A stretch of 45,192 nt of DNA, taken from contig NZ_MWLN01000172.1 of assembly GCF_002198655.1 (NCBI RefSeq), positions 1-45,192 of the forward strand. The letters are read 5' to 3'. The notes under the pieces were generated by a model. The model did not search any database and had not been told where the DNA came from. It saw nothing but the letters and a program-made list of their open reading frames with translations. Position numbers and translations under genes: made by a program. Below are positions 15,559-23,201 of the stretch, piece after piece (position 1 is the first letter of the stretch; every line of letters begins with the position of its first letter). This DNA comes from Kineosporia sp. A_224. GTDB taxonomy: Bacteria > Actinomycetota > Actinomycetes > Actinomycetales > Kineosporiaceae.

Positions 15559-16611
15559 TCAGACCGGGCGCAGCTCGCCGGAGCCGCGCACGATGAGCTC
15601 GGCGGGCACGACGACGGTGCGGGGCGGCCCGGCATAGCCCTCGCGCCGGCTGAAGAGCAGCTCGGCGGCGGTCTCGCCCATGAGCCCGGCGTCCTGGGCG
15701 ATCACCGTGACGGCGGGCTCGACGACGTCCGAGAGCTCGAAGTCGTCGAAGGCGACGAGGGCGACCCGGCCGGCCGCGCCGCGCCGGTGCAGGGCCCGCA
15801 GGGCGCCGACGGCGAGCCTGTTCTGCGCGGCGAAGATCGCGGTCGGGGGGCGCTCCAGGCCGAGCAGTCGTTCGGTGGCCGCGTCGGCCTCCTGGGGCGA
15901 GAGCAGGTCGGTGACGACCAGGTCGCCGTCGCTGTCGGCCCCGGCGGCGGTCACCGCGGTGACGTAGCCCTCGAGCCGGTCCCTCGTCGTCGAGACCGAC
16001 GGCACGTTGAGGAGCAGCCCGATCCGGCGGTGCCCGTGGGCGAGCAGGTGCTCCGTCGCGAGCCGGGACGCCGCCAGGTTGTCGCTCGTCACGAGGTCGG
16101 CCTCGACCCCGGTCGGGCGACGGTCGGCGAACACGGCGGGGACGCCGCGGCGGATCTCGTCGGCGAGGTACGCCTCGTCCGGGTCGATCCCCATGACGAC
16201 GAGCCCGTCGACGCGACGGCGCAGCAGGGCCGTGATGAGGCTGCGCTCCTCTGCGGCCCGGCGGTCCGAGGAGCCGGAGATGAGCATGTGCCCCCGGCGG
16301 CGCACGACCCGCTCGACGCCGCGGTGCAGGGCGGAGCAGAAGGGGTTGCCGACGTCGTCGACGACGAGGCCGATCGTCGACGTCGTGGCGCCGTTGCGGC
16401 GCAGCGACGAGGCGGCCTCGTTCGGCCGGAAGCCCAGCGCCGTGATGGCCTCGAGCACGCGTTCACGTGTCACCGGGTCGACGTTCGGGCTGTTGTTCAC
16501 GACCCGTGAGACGGTCATGACGCTGACGGACGACGCCCGCGCGACGTCGCGCATCGTCGCGCGTCGCTCCGGCGCGGTCCGGCGCCCGCCGGTCCCGGTC
16601 GTCTCGGCCAT
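15559..16611 (-). CDS. LacI-family transcriptional regulator
   Basis: 350 aa. The helix-turn-helix and hinge at about 20-75 (TMRDVARASSVSVMTVSRVV, NNSPNVDPVTRERVLEAI) is followed by a full periplasmic-binding-protein-like effector domain (IGLVVDDVGNPFCSALHRGV through PAVTVIAQDAGLMGETAAEL). It therefore senses a small ligand, probably a sugar. The ATG at 16611 has GGGGAGG 8 nt upstream. The neighbouring mutarotase gene hints at carbohydrate use, but no sugar transporter or hydrolase is in the window, so its target is probably elsewhere or itself. Confidence 0.95.
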   Translation of the reverse strand: MAETTGTGGRRTAPERRATMRDVARASSVSVMTVSRVVNNSPNVDPVTRERVLEAITALGFRPNEAASSLRRNGATTSTIGLVVDDVGNPFCSALHRGVERVVRRRGHMLISGSSDRRAAEERSLITALLRRRVDGLVVMGIDPDEAYLADEIRRGVPAVFADRRPTGVEADLVTSDNLAASRLATEHLLAHGHRRIGLLLNVPSVSTTRDRLEGYVTAVTAAGADSDGDLVVTDLLSPQEADAATERLLGLERPPTAIFAAQNRLAVGALRALHRRGAAGRVALVAFDDFELSDVVEPAVTVIAQDAGLMGETAAELLFSRREGYAGPPRTVVVPAELIVRGSGELRPV

Positions 16612-16684
16612 CGGAGGCCCTCCCCATGATCACGCGGTCGGTGAGGTCCGGGCCTGGACACTCACTGTGAGCACGCGTGTGCAT
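16463..16684 (-). CDS. Possible small ORF overlapping the lacI start
   Basis: AAGGAG (16696-16691) lies 6 nt before an ATG at 16684, an excellent initiation site in the 5' region of the lacI mRNA. The frame gives 73 residues (begins MHTRAHSECPGPDL) and runs about 150 bp into lacI in another frame. The composition (Arg and Asp in excess) looks like an out-of-frame reading past the first 20 codons, so only a regulatory, translated leader is plausible. The gap 16685-16858 upstream holds no other gene. Confidence 0.25.
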   Translation of the reverse strand: MHTRAHSECPGPDLTDRVIMGRASDGRDDRDRRAPDRAGATRDDARRRAGVVRQRHDRLTGREQQPERRPGDT

Positions 16685-16858
16685 ATGTTGCTCCTTCTGA
16701 CCGGCCTCCGGGTACCAACTCGCCGAGATCATGACGATCGGAGTCTTTCGGGTGCCGACAGTTGAGCGTGGCATTACGAGCCACGACCGTCCGAGATGTC
16801 GTCTGCGACCCGCTGTGACCAGGGAGTTTCCGACAGTGGTCGAGACGAGGGACGACGA

Positions 16859-16883
16859 CGGCGCCCGGGGGACCCGGGCGCCG
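16859..16883 (-). terminator. Terminator hairpin after the carbonic anhydrase gene
   Basis: 11-bp perfect stem CGGCGCCCGGG (16859-16869) with CCCGGGCGCCG (16873-16883) and a 3-nt loop, 42 nt past the canA stop codon. It separates canA from lacI, so these two same-strand genes are probably not co-transcribed. Confidence 0.65.
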
Positions 16884-16924
16884 TGTCGTGCGAGCGTCCT
16901 GCGAGGCTCGCGGGGTGCTCCGGG

Positions 16925-17413
16925 TCAGGAGACCTCGCGGAGCAGACCGGTCGCGACGTCGAAGACGAACCCGCGGATCGAGTCCTTGTGGACGACGAAC
17001 GGGTTGGCCTTGATCCGGGCGATCGACTGGCGGACGTCCACGTCGAGGTCGGTGAACGACTCCGCCGCCCACTCGGGCTTGATCCCGGTCTCCTCGAGGA
17101 TGCCCTGCTTGAACGCGTCGTCGGTGAAGGTGAGCATCCCGCAGTCCGTGTGGTGGATGAGGATGATCTCCCGCGTCCCGAGCAGGCGCTGGCTGATCGC
17201 GAGCGACCGGATCTCGTCGTCCGTGACGACGCCGCCGGCGTTGCGGATGACGTGCGACTCGCCCTCGCCGAGCCCGAGGATCGCGTAGACGTTGAGCCGG
17301 GCGTCCATGCAGGCCACGACGGCGATGTTCTTCGACGGCGGCAGCGGGAGCGGGCCGGAGAAGGTCTGCGCGTAGCGGCGGTTGTTCTCGAGGTAGTCGT
17401 CCGTGACGGTCAT
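16925..17413 (-). CDS. canA: Beta-carbonic anhydrase, Rv1284 (CanA/MtcA1) type
   Basis: 162 aa, the same size as mycobacterial Rv1284, and closely similar along its length. Zinc ligands are Cys35, His88 and Cys91 (ACMDARL and HHTDCGMLTF); the Asp37-Arg39 dyad is intact. It interconverts CO2 and bicarbonate in the cytosol. The ATG at 17413 with AGGGAG upstream is chosen because the protein then begins MTVTDDYLENN as in the family; a longer frame upstream has no homology. The 290-bp gap to the divergent PIG-L gene contains a GAATCT/AGATTC inverted repeat (17476-17481 with 17496-17501) of unknown meaning. Confidence 0.95.
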   Translation of the reverse strand: MTVTDDYLENNRRYAQTFSGPLPLPPSKNIAVVACMDARLNVYAILGLGEGESHVIRNAGGVVTDDEIRSLAISQRLLGTREIILIHHTDCGMLTFTDDAFKQGILEETGIKPEWAAESFTDLDVDVRQSIARIKANPFVVHKDSIRGFVFDVATGLLREVS

Positions 17414-17703
17414 GCGGGTCTCCCTGGGGTGGGCCGGGGCGGCCGGGCGGAAGGTGCGCGGCAGGTGTGCCGGGGGAATCTTGACCGATCCGGTGAGATT
17501 CTGCGCGCCGGAGGTGGAGCCGGGCAGCATTCTGTGCCAATCTGGTCGACATGGCAGCCCTGACGTCCCCCCTGACCCCGGCGTGTCGCCGGGCCGTGGG
17601 CGTCCGCTGCTGTCGTCGTCCCGCGGCCTGACTCGTGTCAACGGCCCGCCCGTCGGGCCCCGCCCGGCGCCGACGGCGCCGCCACCGCCAGGGATCGACC
17701 ACC

Positions 17704-18510
17704 ATGACCAGCACCGTCCTCGTCCTGCACGCCCACCCCGACGACGAAGCGATCTTCACCGGCGCCGCCGTGCGCCTGCTCGCCGACCGTGGGCTGCGCG
17801 TCGTCCTCGTCACTGCGACCGACGGCGGCCGGGGCGTCCCCCGGGTCCCGCTGCGCTCCGGCGAGACCATCCGCGACCGGCGCCTGCGTGAGCTCGAGGA
17901 GGCCGCCGACCTGCTCGGGGCCGCGCGCCTCGTCGTCCTGCCGTACGCCGACTCCGGCTGCCACGGCGGCCCGTACCGGCCGGGCAGCCTCGGGGCCGCC
18001 GGCGTCGGTGGCATCGCCCGCCGGGTGCGGCAGCTCGCCGAGACCGAGGGGGCGCAGGCGGTCGTCCACTACGACGAGCGCGGGGTCTACGGGCACGTCG
18101 ACCACGTCCAGGTGCACCGGGCCGGCGCCCGGGTCGCCGCCGACCTCGGGCTGACCGGCTACGAGGCGACCGTCGACCCGCTCGTGCTGCGGGACGGCCC
18201 GCGGCACGTCCTCGCCCAGGTCGCCGGCGAGCTCCTCGACGTCGGCCTGCCGGCCGACGACATCACCTTCGCCGTCCGCGCGGACGACGCCGTCCTCGGC
18301 ACGAAGATGCAGGCGATGGCCGCGCACGCGAGCCAGATCGGCCCGGAGTACCTCGACGGCACGGCCGAGGGCTACCGGCACGAGTGGTTCGTCCGCCGCG
18401 GCGCGGCCGGGCCGGTCGACGCGGCGCTCGCCGGGCACGTCGTCCCGGCGCCGACCGTCGTCGCGGCCGGTGCGGGCCGGCCCCGCGCGCTCGCGGCGGT
18501 GGCGTCATGA
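17704..18510 (+). CDS. PIG-L/LmbE-family deacetylase (MshB-like)
   Basis: 268 aa. The zinc motif AHPDDE (His11, Asp13, Asp14) is at the N-terminus, followed by VVLVTATDGGRG and YDERGVYGHVDHVQVHRAG, which provides the third zinc ligand. The family hydrolyses N-acetyl groups from GlcNAc-inositol (mycothiol synthesis), mycothiol conjugates or other GlcNAc lipids. Whether this is MshB itself is unclear: actinobacteria carry several paralogues. It heads a tight operon; its TGA overlaps the next ATG. Confidence 0.9.
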   Translation: MTSTVLVLHAHPDDEAIFTGAAVRLLADRGLRVVLVTATDGGRGVPRVPLRSGETIRDRRLRELEEAADLLGAARLVVLPYADSGCHGGPYRPGSLGAAGVGGIARRVRQLAETEGAQAVVHYDERGVYGHVDHVQVHRAGARVAADLGLTGYEATVDPLVLRDGPRHVLAQVAGELLDVGLPADDITFAVRADDAVLGTKMQAMAAHASQIGPEYLDGTAEGYRHEWFVRRGAAGPVDAALAGHVVPAPTVVAAGAGRPRALAAVAS

Positions 18511-18848
18511 GGGACCAGGTGCCCCCCGACGCCGTCCGTCCCGACGCGCTGCTCGCCGACGCCCCGGACCCGTCGTCCGCCCAGCTCGTGCAGGTCGCGG
18601 AGGTCCTCTCCGCCCGCGCCGACCTCTGGGACGCCCTCGCCGGCCGGCTCGCACCGGACGAGCCGGTCCGGGTCGCGGGCGGCCGGGGCTGGGAGGCCTG
18701 GCTCGAGGCGGGTGTCGGCGACGTCGTCCGGCTCGAGGTGCGCACGCGCCGGTCGGCCCGTCGTCCCCGGGCCGTGGCGCGCTGGCGCCGGACCGGGGCG
18801 GGCCTGTCGCCGCTCGACCCCGTCGACCTCGAGGAGCGTGCGTCATGA
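18507..18848 (+). CDS. Hypothetical protein between PIG-L deacetylase and winged-helix gene
   Basis: 113 aa, no family recognised. ATGA overlaps tie it to the genes on both sides (18507 and 18845), so it is almost certainly translated. The sequence suggests a helical first half (SSAQLVQVAEVLSARADLWD) and a mixed second half with many Arg (VRLEVRTRRSARRPRAVARW), acidic at the start and basic in the middle. No cysteine, signal peptide or membrane helix. Its position suggests a partner or modulator of the deacetylase or of the regulator that follows. Confidence 0.75.
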   Translation: MRDQVPPDAVRPDALLADAPDPSSAQLVQVAEVLSARADLWDALAGRLAPDEPVRVAGGRGWEAWLEAGVGDVVRLEVRTRRSARRPRAVARWRRTGAGLSPLDPVDLEERAS

Positions 18849-19399
18849 CGGTCCTGCCCGCCGGCGCCGTCCCGGCGTCCGCCCGGTCGCCGCGCGCCGG
18901 CGACGCGGCTCGCGGGGTGCTCACCGTCGTCCCGCCCGGCGAGGTGCCCGCCGGGGCCGCGGTCGTCGGGGTCGTCGTCCTGCTGCCGGGCCGGCCGGAG
19001 CGGCCGGCGGACCTGCGCGCCGTCCCGGACGAGGTGCCGGAGCCCCCTGCTCCGACCCCGGACGGGCCGGGCGCAGACGCCGGCGCGGTCCCGGCGCCCG
19101 CCCACGAGCGGGTCCGCCCCGGGCTCACCCTCGACCGGGCCGGCCGTTCGGTGACGCTCGACGCCGAGCCGCTCGACCTGACCCGTCGCGAGTTCGACCT
19201 GTTCGCGCACCTCGCGTCCCGGCCGGGCCGGGTGCTCACCCGGGAGCACCTTCTCGCGACGGTGTGGGGGCACACGGACCCGCGGTGGACCGGCCCCCGG
19301 ACCGTCGACGTCCACGTCGCCCGGCTGCGCCGCAAGCGCGGCGAGCACGGGCGGTACCTCCAGACCGTGCGCGGGGTCGGCTACCGCTGGGTGCCCTGA
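18845..19399 (+). CDS. Winged-helix DNA-binding protein without receiver domain
   Basis: 184 aa. The last 90 residues are an OmpR/PhoB-type C-terminal domain (LTLDRAGRSVTLDAEPLDLT, RREFDLFAHLASRPGRVLTR, then RTVDVHVARLRRKRGEHGRY and VRGVGYRW). The first 90 residues are not a response-regulator receiver: there is no DD pair, phospho-acceptor Asp or conserved Lys, only a short beta-like segment (VLTVVPPGEVPAGAAVVGVV) and a Pro/Asp-rich linker. Regulation by phosphorylation is therefore unlikely, and the N-terminus may bind another protein or ligand. Third gene of the PIG-L operon. Confidence 0.85.
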   Translation: MTVLPAGAVPASARSPRAGDAARGVLTVVPPGEVPAGAAVVGVVVLLPGRPERPADLRAVPDEVPEPPAPTPDGPGADAGAVPAPAHERVRPGLTLDRAGRSVTLDAEPLDLTRREFDLFAHLASRPGRVLTREHLLATVWGHTDPRWTGPRTVDVHVARLRRKRGEHGRYLQTVRGVGYRWVP

Positions 19400-19438
19400 C
19401 CCGGCATGGCCGGCGCCGGGCCGGGTACAGCCGCGTGC

Positions 19439-20470
19439 ATGAGCGCAACCACGGGGGGACGGGCCGGCCGCGACGGCGGGCTCGACGAGCAGTACCCGGG
19501 GGCCCACGCCGGGCGCCCGCAGGAGGTGCCGGCCCGGGGCTGGTCCCAGATCGCCCGCCGCGGCTGGAAGGAGTTCCAGGCCGACCAGATGATGCTCATC
19601 GCGGCCGGGGTCGCGTTCTACGCGTTCCTGTCGCTGGTGCCGTCGATCGTCGCCGCGATGCTCGTCTACGGCCTGGTCACCGAGCCGTCGCAGGTGCAGT
19701 CCCAGATCCAGACCTTCGCCGACGTGCTGCCCGCGTCGGCCCGGGACCTGCTGAACGAGCAGATGACGTCGCTGGCGTCGGCCAACGACCAGGGCCTGGG
19801 GATCGGGCTGGTCGTCTCGCTCCTGCTGGCCCTGTGGAGCGCATCCGGGGGAACGGGCAACCTCATCACCGCGGTGAACACCGCCTACGACGAGGACGAG
19901 ACCCGTGGCTCCGTCCGGCGCAAGGCCCTCGCGCTGGTCCTCACCCTCGGCGCGATCCTCGTCTTCGTCGTCACGCTCGCGCTCGTCGCCGTGTTCCCGG
20001 CGGTCGCGAACGCCCTCGACCTGCCGACCCCGCTGCGGGTCGGCGTCGAGGCCCTGCGCTGGGCCGTCGTCCTCGCCGTCATCGGGATCTCGCTCGCGGT
20101 GCTCTACCGGGCGGCCCCGGACCGGGACTCGCCGAAGATGCGGTGGGTGTCCGTCGGTGCGACCGTCGCGGTCCTCCTGTGGATCGTCGCGTCGGTCGTC
20201 TTCTCGCTGTACGTCAACAACTTCGGCTCGTACGGCAAGACGTACGGCAGTCTCGCCGGCGTCGTCGTGCTCCTGCTGTGGCTGTGGCTCAGCCTCGTCG
20301 CCGTCCTGCTCGGCGCCGAGATCAACGCCGAGTCCGAGAAGCAGACCGTGCAGGACACGACGCGCGGTCCCGACCGCCCGATGGGGGAGCGCGGTGCGCT
20401 CAAGGCCGACCTCGGCCCGGCGGACCCGGAGCCCGCGGACGGCGACCGGTCGCGGTCGCGGTCACGGTAG
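19439..20470 (+). CDS. YihY/BrkB-family inner membrane protein
   Basis: 343 aa. A cytosolic N-terminus (about 45 residues) leads to FQADQMMLIAAGVAFYAFLS and VPSIVAAML, the conserved first helix of this family, then five further predicted helices (about 120-150, 165-190, 200-220, 235-260, 270-300) and a polar, Arg/Ser/Asp-rich tail that ends in a short RSRSRSR repeat. YihY proteins have no agreed biochemical role; the old annotation as ribonuclease BN is not supported. The ATG at 19439 is chosen; an in-frame ATG at 19406 would add 11 residues. It starts 39 bp after the winged-helix gene, so it may share the operon. Confidence 0.88.
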   Translation: MSATTGGRAGRDGGLDEQYPGAHAGRPQEVPARGWSQIARRGWKEFQADQMMLIAAGVAFYAFLSLVPSIVAAMLVYGLVTEPSQVQSQIQTFADVLPASARDLLNEQMTSLASANDQGLGIGLVVSLLLALWSASGGTGNLITAVNTAYDEDETRGSVRRKALALVLTLGAILVFVVTLALVAVFPAVANALDLPTPLRVGVEALRWAVVLAVIGISLAVLYRAAPDRDSPKMRWVSVGATVAVLLWIVASVVFSLYVNNFGSYGKTYGSLAGVVVLLLWLWLSLVAVLLGAEINAESEKQTVQDTTRGPDRPMGERGALKADLGPADPEPADGDRSRSRSR

Positions 20471-20496
20471 TCACGGTAGGGCGCAAGAATGACGTC

Positions 20497-21033
20497 GTGG
20501 CGGTAGAGGTCGTCTTCGAGACCCATGCGTGGAGCGTCGACAACGAGCGCGGCGTGGCGACGGGCTGGCTGCCGGGCGAGCTCTCGGCCCGGGGTCGTGA
20601 CCTGGCCCGTGAGCTCGGCGCCCGGCGTCGCGACGACGGGATCTCGACGGTCCTGTGCTCCGACCTGCGGCGTGCCCGGCAGACGGTGGAGATCGCGTTC
20701 GAGGGCGCCGACGTCCCGGTCCTGTTCGACACCAGGCTGCGCGAGTGCGACTACGGGGACCTCAACGGTGCCCCGGTGGCGGTGGTGCACGCAGATCGGG
20801 CCGCCCACCTGCACGCACCGTTCCCCGCGGGCGAGAGCTGGGCCGCTGCCCTCGACCGCGTCGACGGAGCCCTCGACGAGATCGCCGTGCGCTGGGCAGG
20901 GCAGCGGGTGCTCGTGGTCGGGCACGTCGCGACCCGGTGGGCGCTCGACCGTCGGGTGCTCGGCGCGAGCTTGGACACCTTGAGCAGCAGCGACTTCGGC
21001 TGGCGCGAGGGCTGGGAGTACCTGCTCGTCTGA
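20497..21033 (+). CDS. Variant histidine phosphatase family protein
   Basis: 178 aa. The fold of the phosphoglycerate-mutase-like superfamily is clear: STVLCSDLRRARQTVEIAFE, RLRECDYGDLNG and LVVGHVATRWAL (second catalytic His). The N-terminal active-site motif, usually RHG, reads FETHAWS here: His10 is kept but the preceding Arg is Thr and the following Gly is Ala. I recall actinobacterial members of this sort, so this is probably a subfamily and not a damaged gene, and the substrate is likely to differ from canonical members. A GTG at 20497 is the likely start; ribosome site weak. Confidence 0.85.
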   Translation: MAVEVVFETHAWSVDNERGVATGWLPGELSARGRDLARELGARRRDDGISTVLCSDLRRARQTVEIAFEGADVPVLFDTRLRECDYGDLNGAPVAVVHADRAAHLHAPFPAGESWAAALDRVDGALDEIAVRWAGQRVLVVGHVATRWALDRRVLGASLDTLSSSDFGWREGWEYLLV

Positions 21034-21060
21034 CGTCGGGCCGTACGGGAGGGGGCCCGG

Positions 21061-22587
21061 CTACACGACCGCGCGTTCCTGCCGGGCCGACGCCTCGCCG
21101 ACCGTGAACTCCGCCGGATCCAGCCGCGCCGTCCGCCGCCGGTACTCGCCCGCCGAGCCGGGCCAGTTCGTCACGACCCGCCCCGACGCCGTCCGGTACC
21201 AGCTCGTGCAGGCGGTCCAGACGGACGACGCCAACCGGGCCTGGATCTCGGCGTCGTACCGCGCCTCGACGTCGGCGCGCACCTCGATCCGGCGCCCGCC
21301 GTCGCAGGGCGTCCCCGGCCGGGAGCCCAGCAGTGCCAGCGCCTGCACGAGGTAGCGGCACTGCGCCTCGAGGAAGAACACGACCGACGTGTTGCCGGTG
21401 TTCGTGTTCGGCCCGTAGAGGACGACGAGGTTCGGGAACCGCGGCACGGTCATGCCGAGGTGGGCGCGGGCGCCGTCCGCCCAGACCGTGTGCAGGTCGG
21501 CGCCGTCGCGCCCGGTCACCTGCAGGGGCACGAGGATCTCGGTCGCGGCGAACCCGGTCGACAGCACGAGGACGTCGCACGGGTGCTCGCGCTCGCCCGC
21601 GCCGCCTCGGGTCACGACCCCGGTCGGGGTCACGCGCACGACCGGGTCGGTCACGAGGTCGACGTCCGGGCGGCGCAACGCCGGGTACCAGGTCGCTGTG
21701 AAGAGCACCCGCTTGCAGCCCATCGGGTAGTCCGGGGTGACCTTCGCGCGCAGCGCCGGGTCGGGCACCTGCAGCCGGCGCTGGGCGGTCGACAGCCAGC
21801 GGACGGCGCGGCTCGACACGGGCTTGCCGCGCACCGCCCGGCCGGTCACCACGGTCGCCAGCCAGAAGCCGCCGCGCTGCACCTGCGTCGCGCCGGGCAC
21901 ATGGCGGGAGAGCCACCGCGTCACCGGGCCGTAGCGACGGTCCGGCTTGGGCAGCACCCACGGCGGTGTCCGCTGCAGCACGGTGACCCGCGCGGCGCGG
22001 CCGGCGATCGCCGGGACGACCTGGATCGCGCTCGCCCCGGTGCCGAGGACGGCGACCCGCCGGCCGGTGACGTCGACCGAGTCGTCCCAGCGGGCGGTGT
22101 GGAAGGCCGGCCCGGCGAAGCCGTCGAGCCCCGGGACCGCGGGCACGACGGGCCGGGAGAGCTGCCCGACGGCCGGCACGAGCACCTGCGCCTCGAAGAC
22201 CCGCCCGTCGGCCGTGCGCGCGGTCCACAGCCCGCGGGCGTCGTCCCAGGCGGCGCTCTCCACGGCCGTCCCCAGGCGCAGCGAGCGGCGGACGTCGAAG
22301 TCGTCGACGCAGCGCTCGAGGTAGGCGCGGATCTCGTCGTGCGGCGGGAATCGCCTGGTCCACGCCGGGTTCGGCGCGTACGAGTAGGAGTAGAGCATCG
22401 CCGGGATGTCGCAGGCGCAGCCCGGGTAGTGGTTGTCCCGCCAGACGCCGCCGACCCGGTCCGCCGCGTCGAGGACGAGTACGTCGTCGTCCGCCCTGTA
22501 GCCCGCCCGCCGCAGCGCGAAGGCGGCGCCGAGGCCGCCGAACCCGGCCCCGACGACGAGCACCCGGCAGCGCTCGACGTTCGTCAT
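21061..22587 (-). CDS. FAD-dependent Baeyer-Villiger monooxygenase
   Basis: 508 aa. First Rossmann motif VLVVGAGFGGLGAAFALRRAG, second GRRVAVLGTGASAIQVVP, and between them the Baeyer-Villiger fingerprint F-x-G-x3-H-x3-W as FAGPAFHTARWDD (about residues 150-165). RDNHYPGCACDIPAMLYSYS is the substrate-side motif seen in cyclohexanone and phenylacetone monooxygenase-like proteins. The enzyme uses NADPH and O2 to insert oxygen next to a ketone, giving an ester or lactone. Its promoter (TTGGCA-N17-TAGCGT) is overlapped by a 21-bp palindrome shared with two other loci here; the -10 lies 8 nt from the ATG, so the mRNA is probably leaderless. Confidence 0.93.
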   Translation of the reverse strand: MTNVERCRVLVVGAGFGGLGAAFALRRAGYRADDDVLVLDAADRVGGVWRDNHYPGCACDIPAMLYSYSYAPNPAWTRRFPPHDEIRAYLERCVDDFDVRRSLRLGTAVESAAWDDARGLWTARTADGRVFEAQVLVPAVGQLSRPVVPAVPGLDGFAGPAFHTARWDDSVDVTGRRVAVLGTGASAIQVVPAIAGRAARVTVLQRTPPWVLPKPDRRYGPVTRWLSRHVPGATQVQRGGFWLATVVTGRAVRGKPVSSRAVRWLSTAQRRLQVPDPALRAKVTPDYPMGCKRVLFTATWYPALRRPDVDLVTDPVVRVTPTGVVTRGGAGEREHPCDVLVLSTGFAATEILVPLQVTGRDGADLHTVWADGARAHLGMTVPRFPNLVVLYGPNTNTGNTSVVFFLEAQCRYLVQALALLGSRPGTPCDGGRRIEVRADVEARYDAEIQARLASSVWTACTSWYRTASGRVVTNWPGSAGEYRRRTARLDPAEFTVGEASARQERAVV

Positions 22588-22595
22588 GCCGCCGG

Positions 22596-22624
22596 ACGCT
22601 AGCACCCTGTTGGCAGCCTGCCAA
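22596..22624 (-). promoter_or_regulatory. Promoter of the BVMO gene
   Basis: TTGGCA (22624-22619) and TAGCGT (22601-22596) with a 17-nt spacer on the minus strand. Only 8 nt separate the -10 from the ATG at 22587. The spacer and -35 lie inside the palindromic operator. Confidence 0.65.
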
Positions 22625-22627
22625 CAG
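22607..22627. promoter_or_regulatory. TetR-type operator, copy A
   Basis: Perfect palindrome: half-sites CTGTTGGCAG and CTGCCAACAG around one central base. The inner pattern TGTTGnCAG/TGnCAACA recurs at 25677 and 30792. It covers the -35 and spacer of the BVMO promoter, a repressing position. The proposed binding protein is the TetR regulator encoded at 23202-23801. Confidence 0.75.
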
Positions 22628-22725
22628 TCCGTCGGGACCGTCCCGGACGGCGCAAGACTGCGCCACGAGAGGGACGTCACGCAGATGCGCCCCCACGCTT
22701 GTTACTGGGTAGTAGGGTTCCGCGC

Positions 22726-23157
22726 ATGGCGACTGCTTCCACCACCACAGAGATCGCGGCGGACCCCGCTGCCGTCTGGGCCGTCATGGCCGACCCGACG
22801 AAGATGTCCGACTGGGTCTCGATCCACCAGGGCTTCGTCGGCGAGCCCCCGGCCGCGTTCGAGCAGGGGACGACCTTCACCCAGCGCGTCTCGATCATGG
22901 GCATGCCCGCGGACGTCGCGTGGACGCTGTCCGAGCTCACCCCGGACGGCGGTTCGAAGATGTCCGGCAACGGCCCGATGGGCATCGGCGTCACGAACAC
23001 CTACGCGCTCGCGCCGTCCGGCGCCGGCACGTCGGTGACGTGGACGATGACCTTCTCCGGCGGCATGGTCATGGCCGTCGGCGGCCAGATCGAGGCCCAG
23101 GTCTCCGCCGCGCAGCGGACCAGCCTCGACGCGCTGAAGAAGCTCGTCGAAGGCTGA
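22726..23157 (+). CDS. SRPBCC-family (polyketide cyclase-like) protein
   Basis: 143 aa, complete helix-grip fold pattern: N-terminal strand plus ADPAAVWAVMADPTKMSDWV, central strands, and a long C-terminal helix QIEAQVSAAQRTSLDALKKL. The fold binds hydrophobic ligands; many members have no catalytic role. The ATG at 22726 is 7 nt after TAGGGT (22713-22718) with no Shine-Dalgarno, so it is probably leaderless. It is divergent from the BVMO gene, about 100 bp from the operator, and may or may not belong to its regulon. Confidence 0.85.
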   Translation: MATASTTTEIAADPAAVWAVMADPTKMSDWVSIHQGFVGEPPAAFEQGTTFTQRVSIMGMPADVAWTLSELTPDGGSKMSGNGPMGIGVTNTYALAPSGAGTSVTWTMTFSGGMVMAVGGQIEAQVSAAQRTSLDALKKLVEG

Positions 23158-23161
23158 CCCG

Positions 23162-23182
23162 GCGCGGGACCCGTTCCCGCGC
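23162..23182. terminator. Hairpin between convergent SRPBCC and tetR genes
   Basis: 8-bp perfect stem GCGCGGGA (23162-23169) with TCCCGCGC (23175-23182) and a 5-nt loop, just after the SRPBCC stop. Symmetric, so it can serve both directions. Confidence 0.5.
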
Positions 23183-23201
23183 AAGGCTTCCGTACGCGCG
23201 C

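Noticed and set aside
20449-20487. Short tandem repeats (TCGCGG and TCACGGTAG units) at the end of the YihY gene
   Set aside because: Only two or three imperfect copies, partly coding for the RSRSR tail; not a CRISPR or regulatory array.
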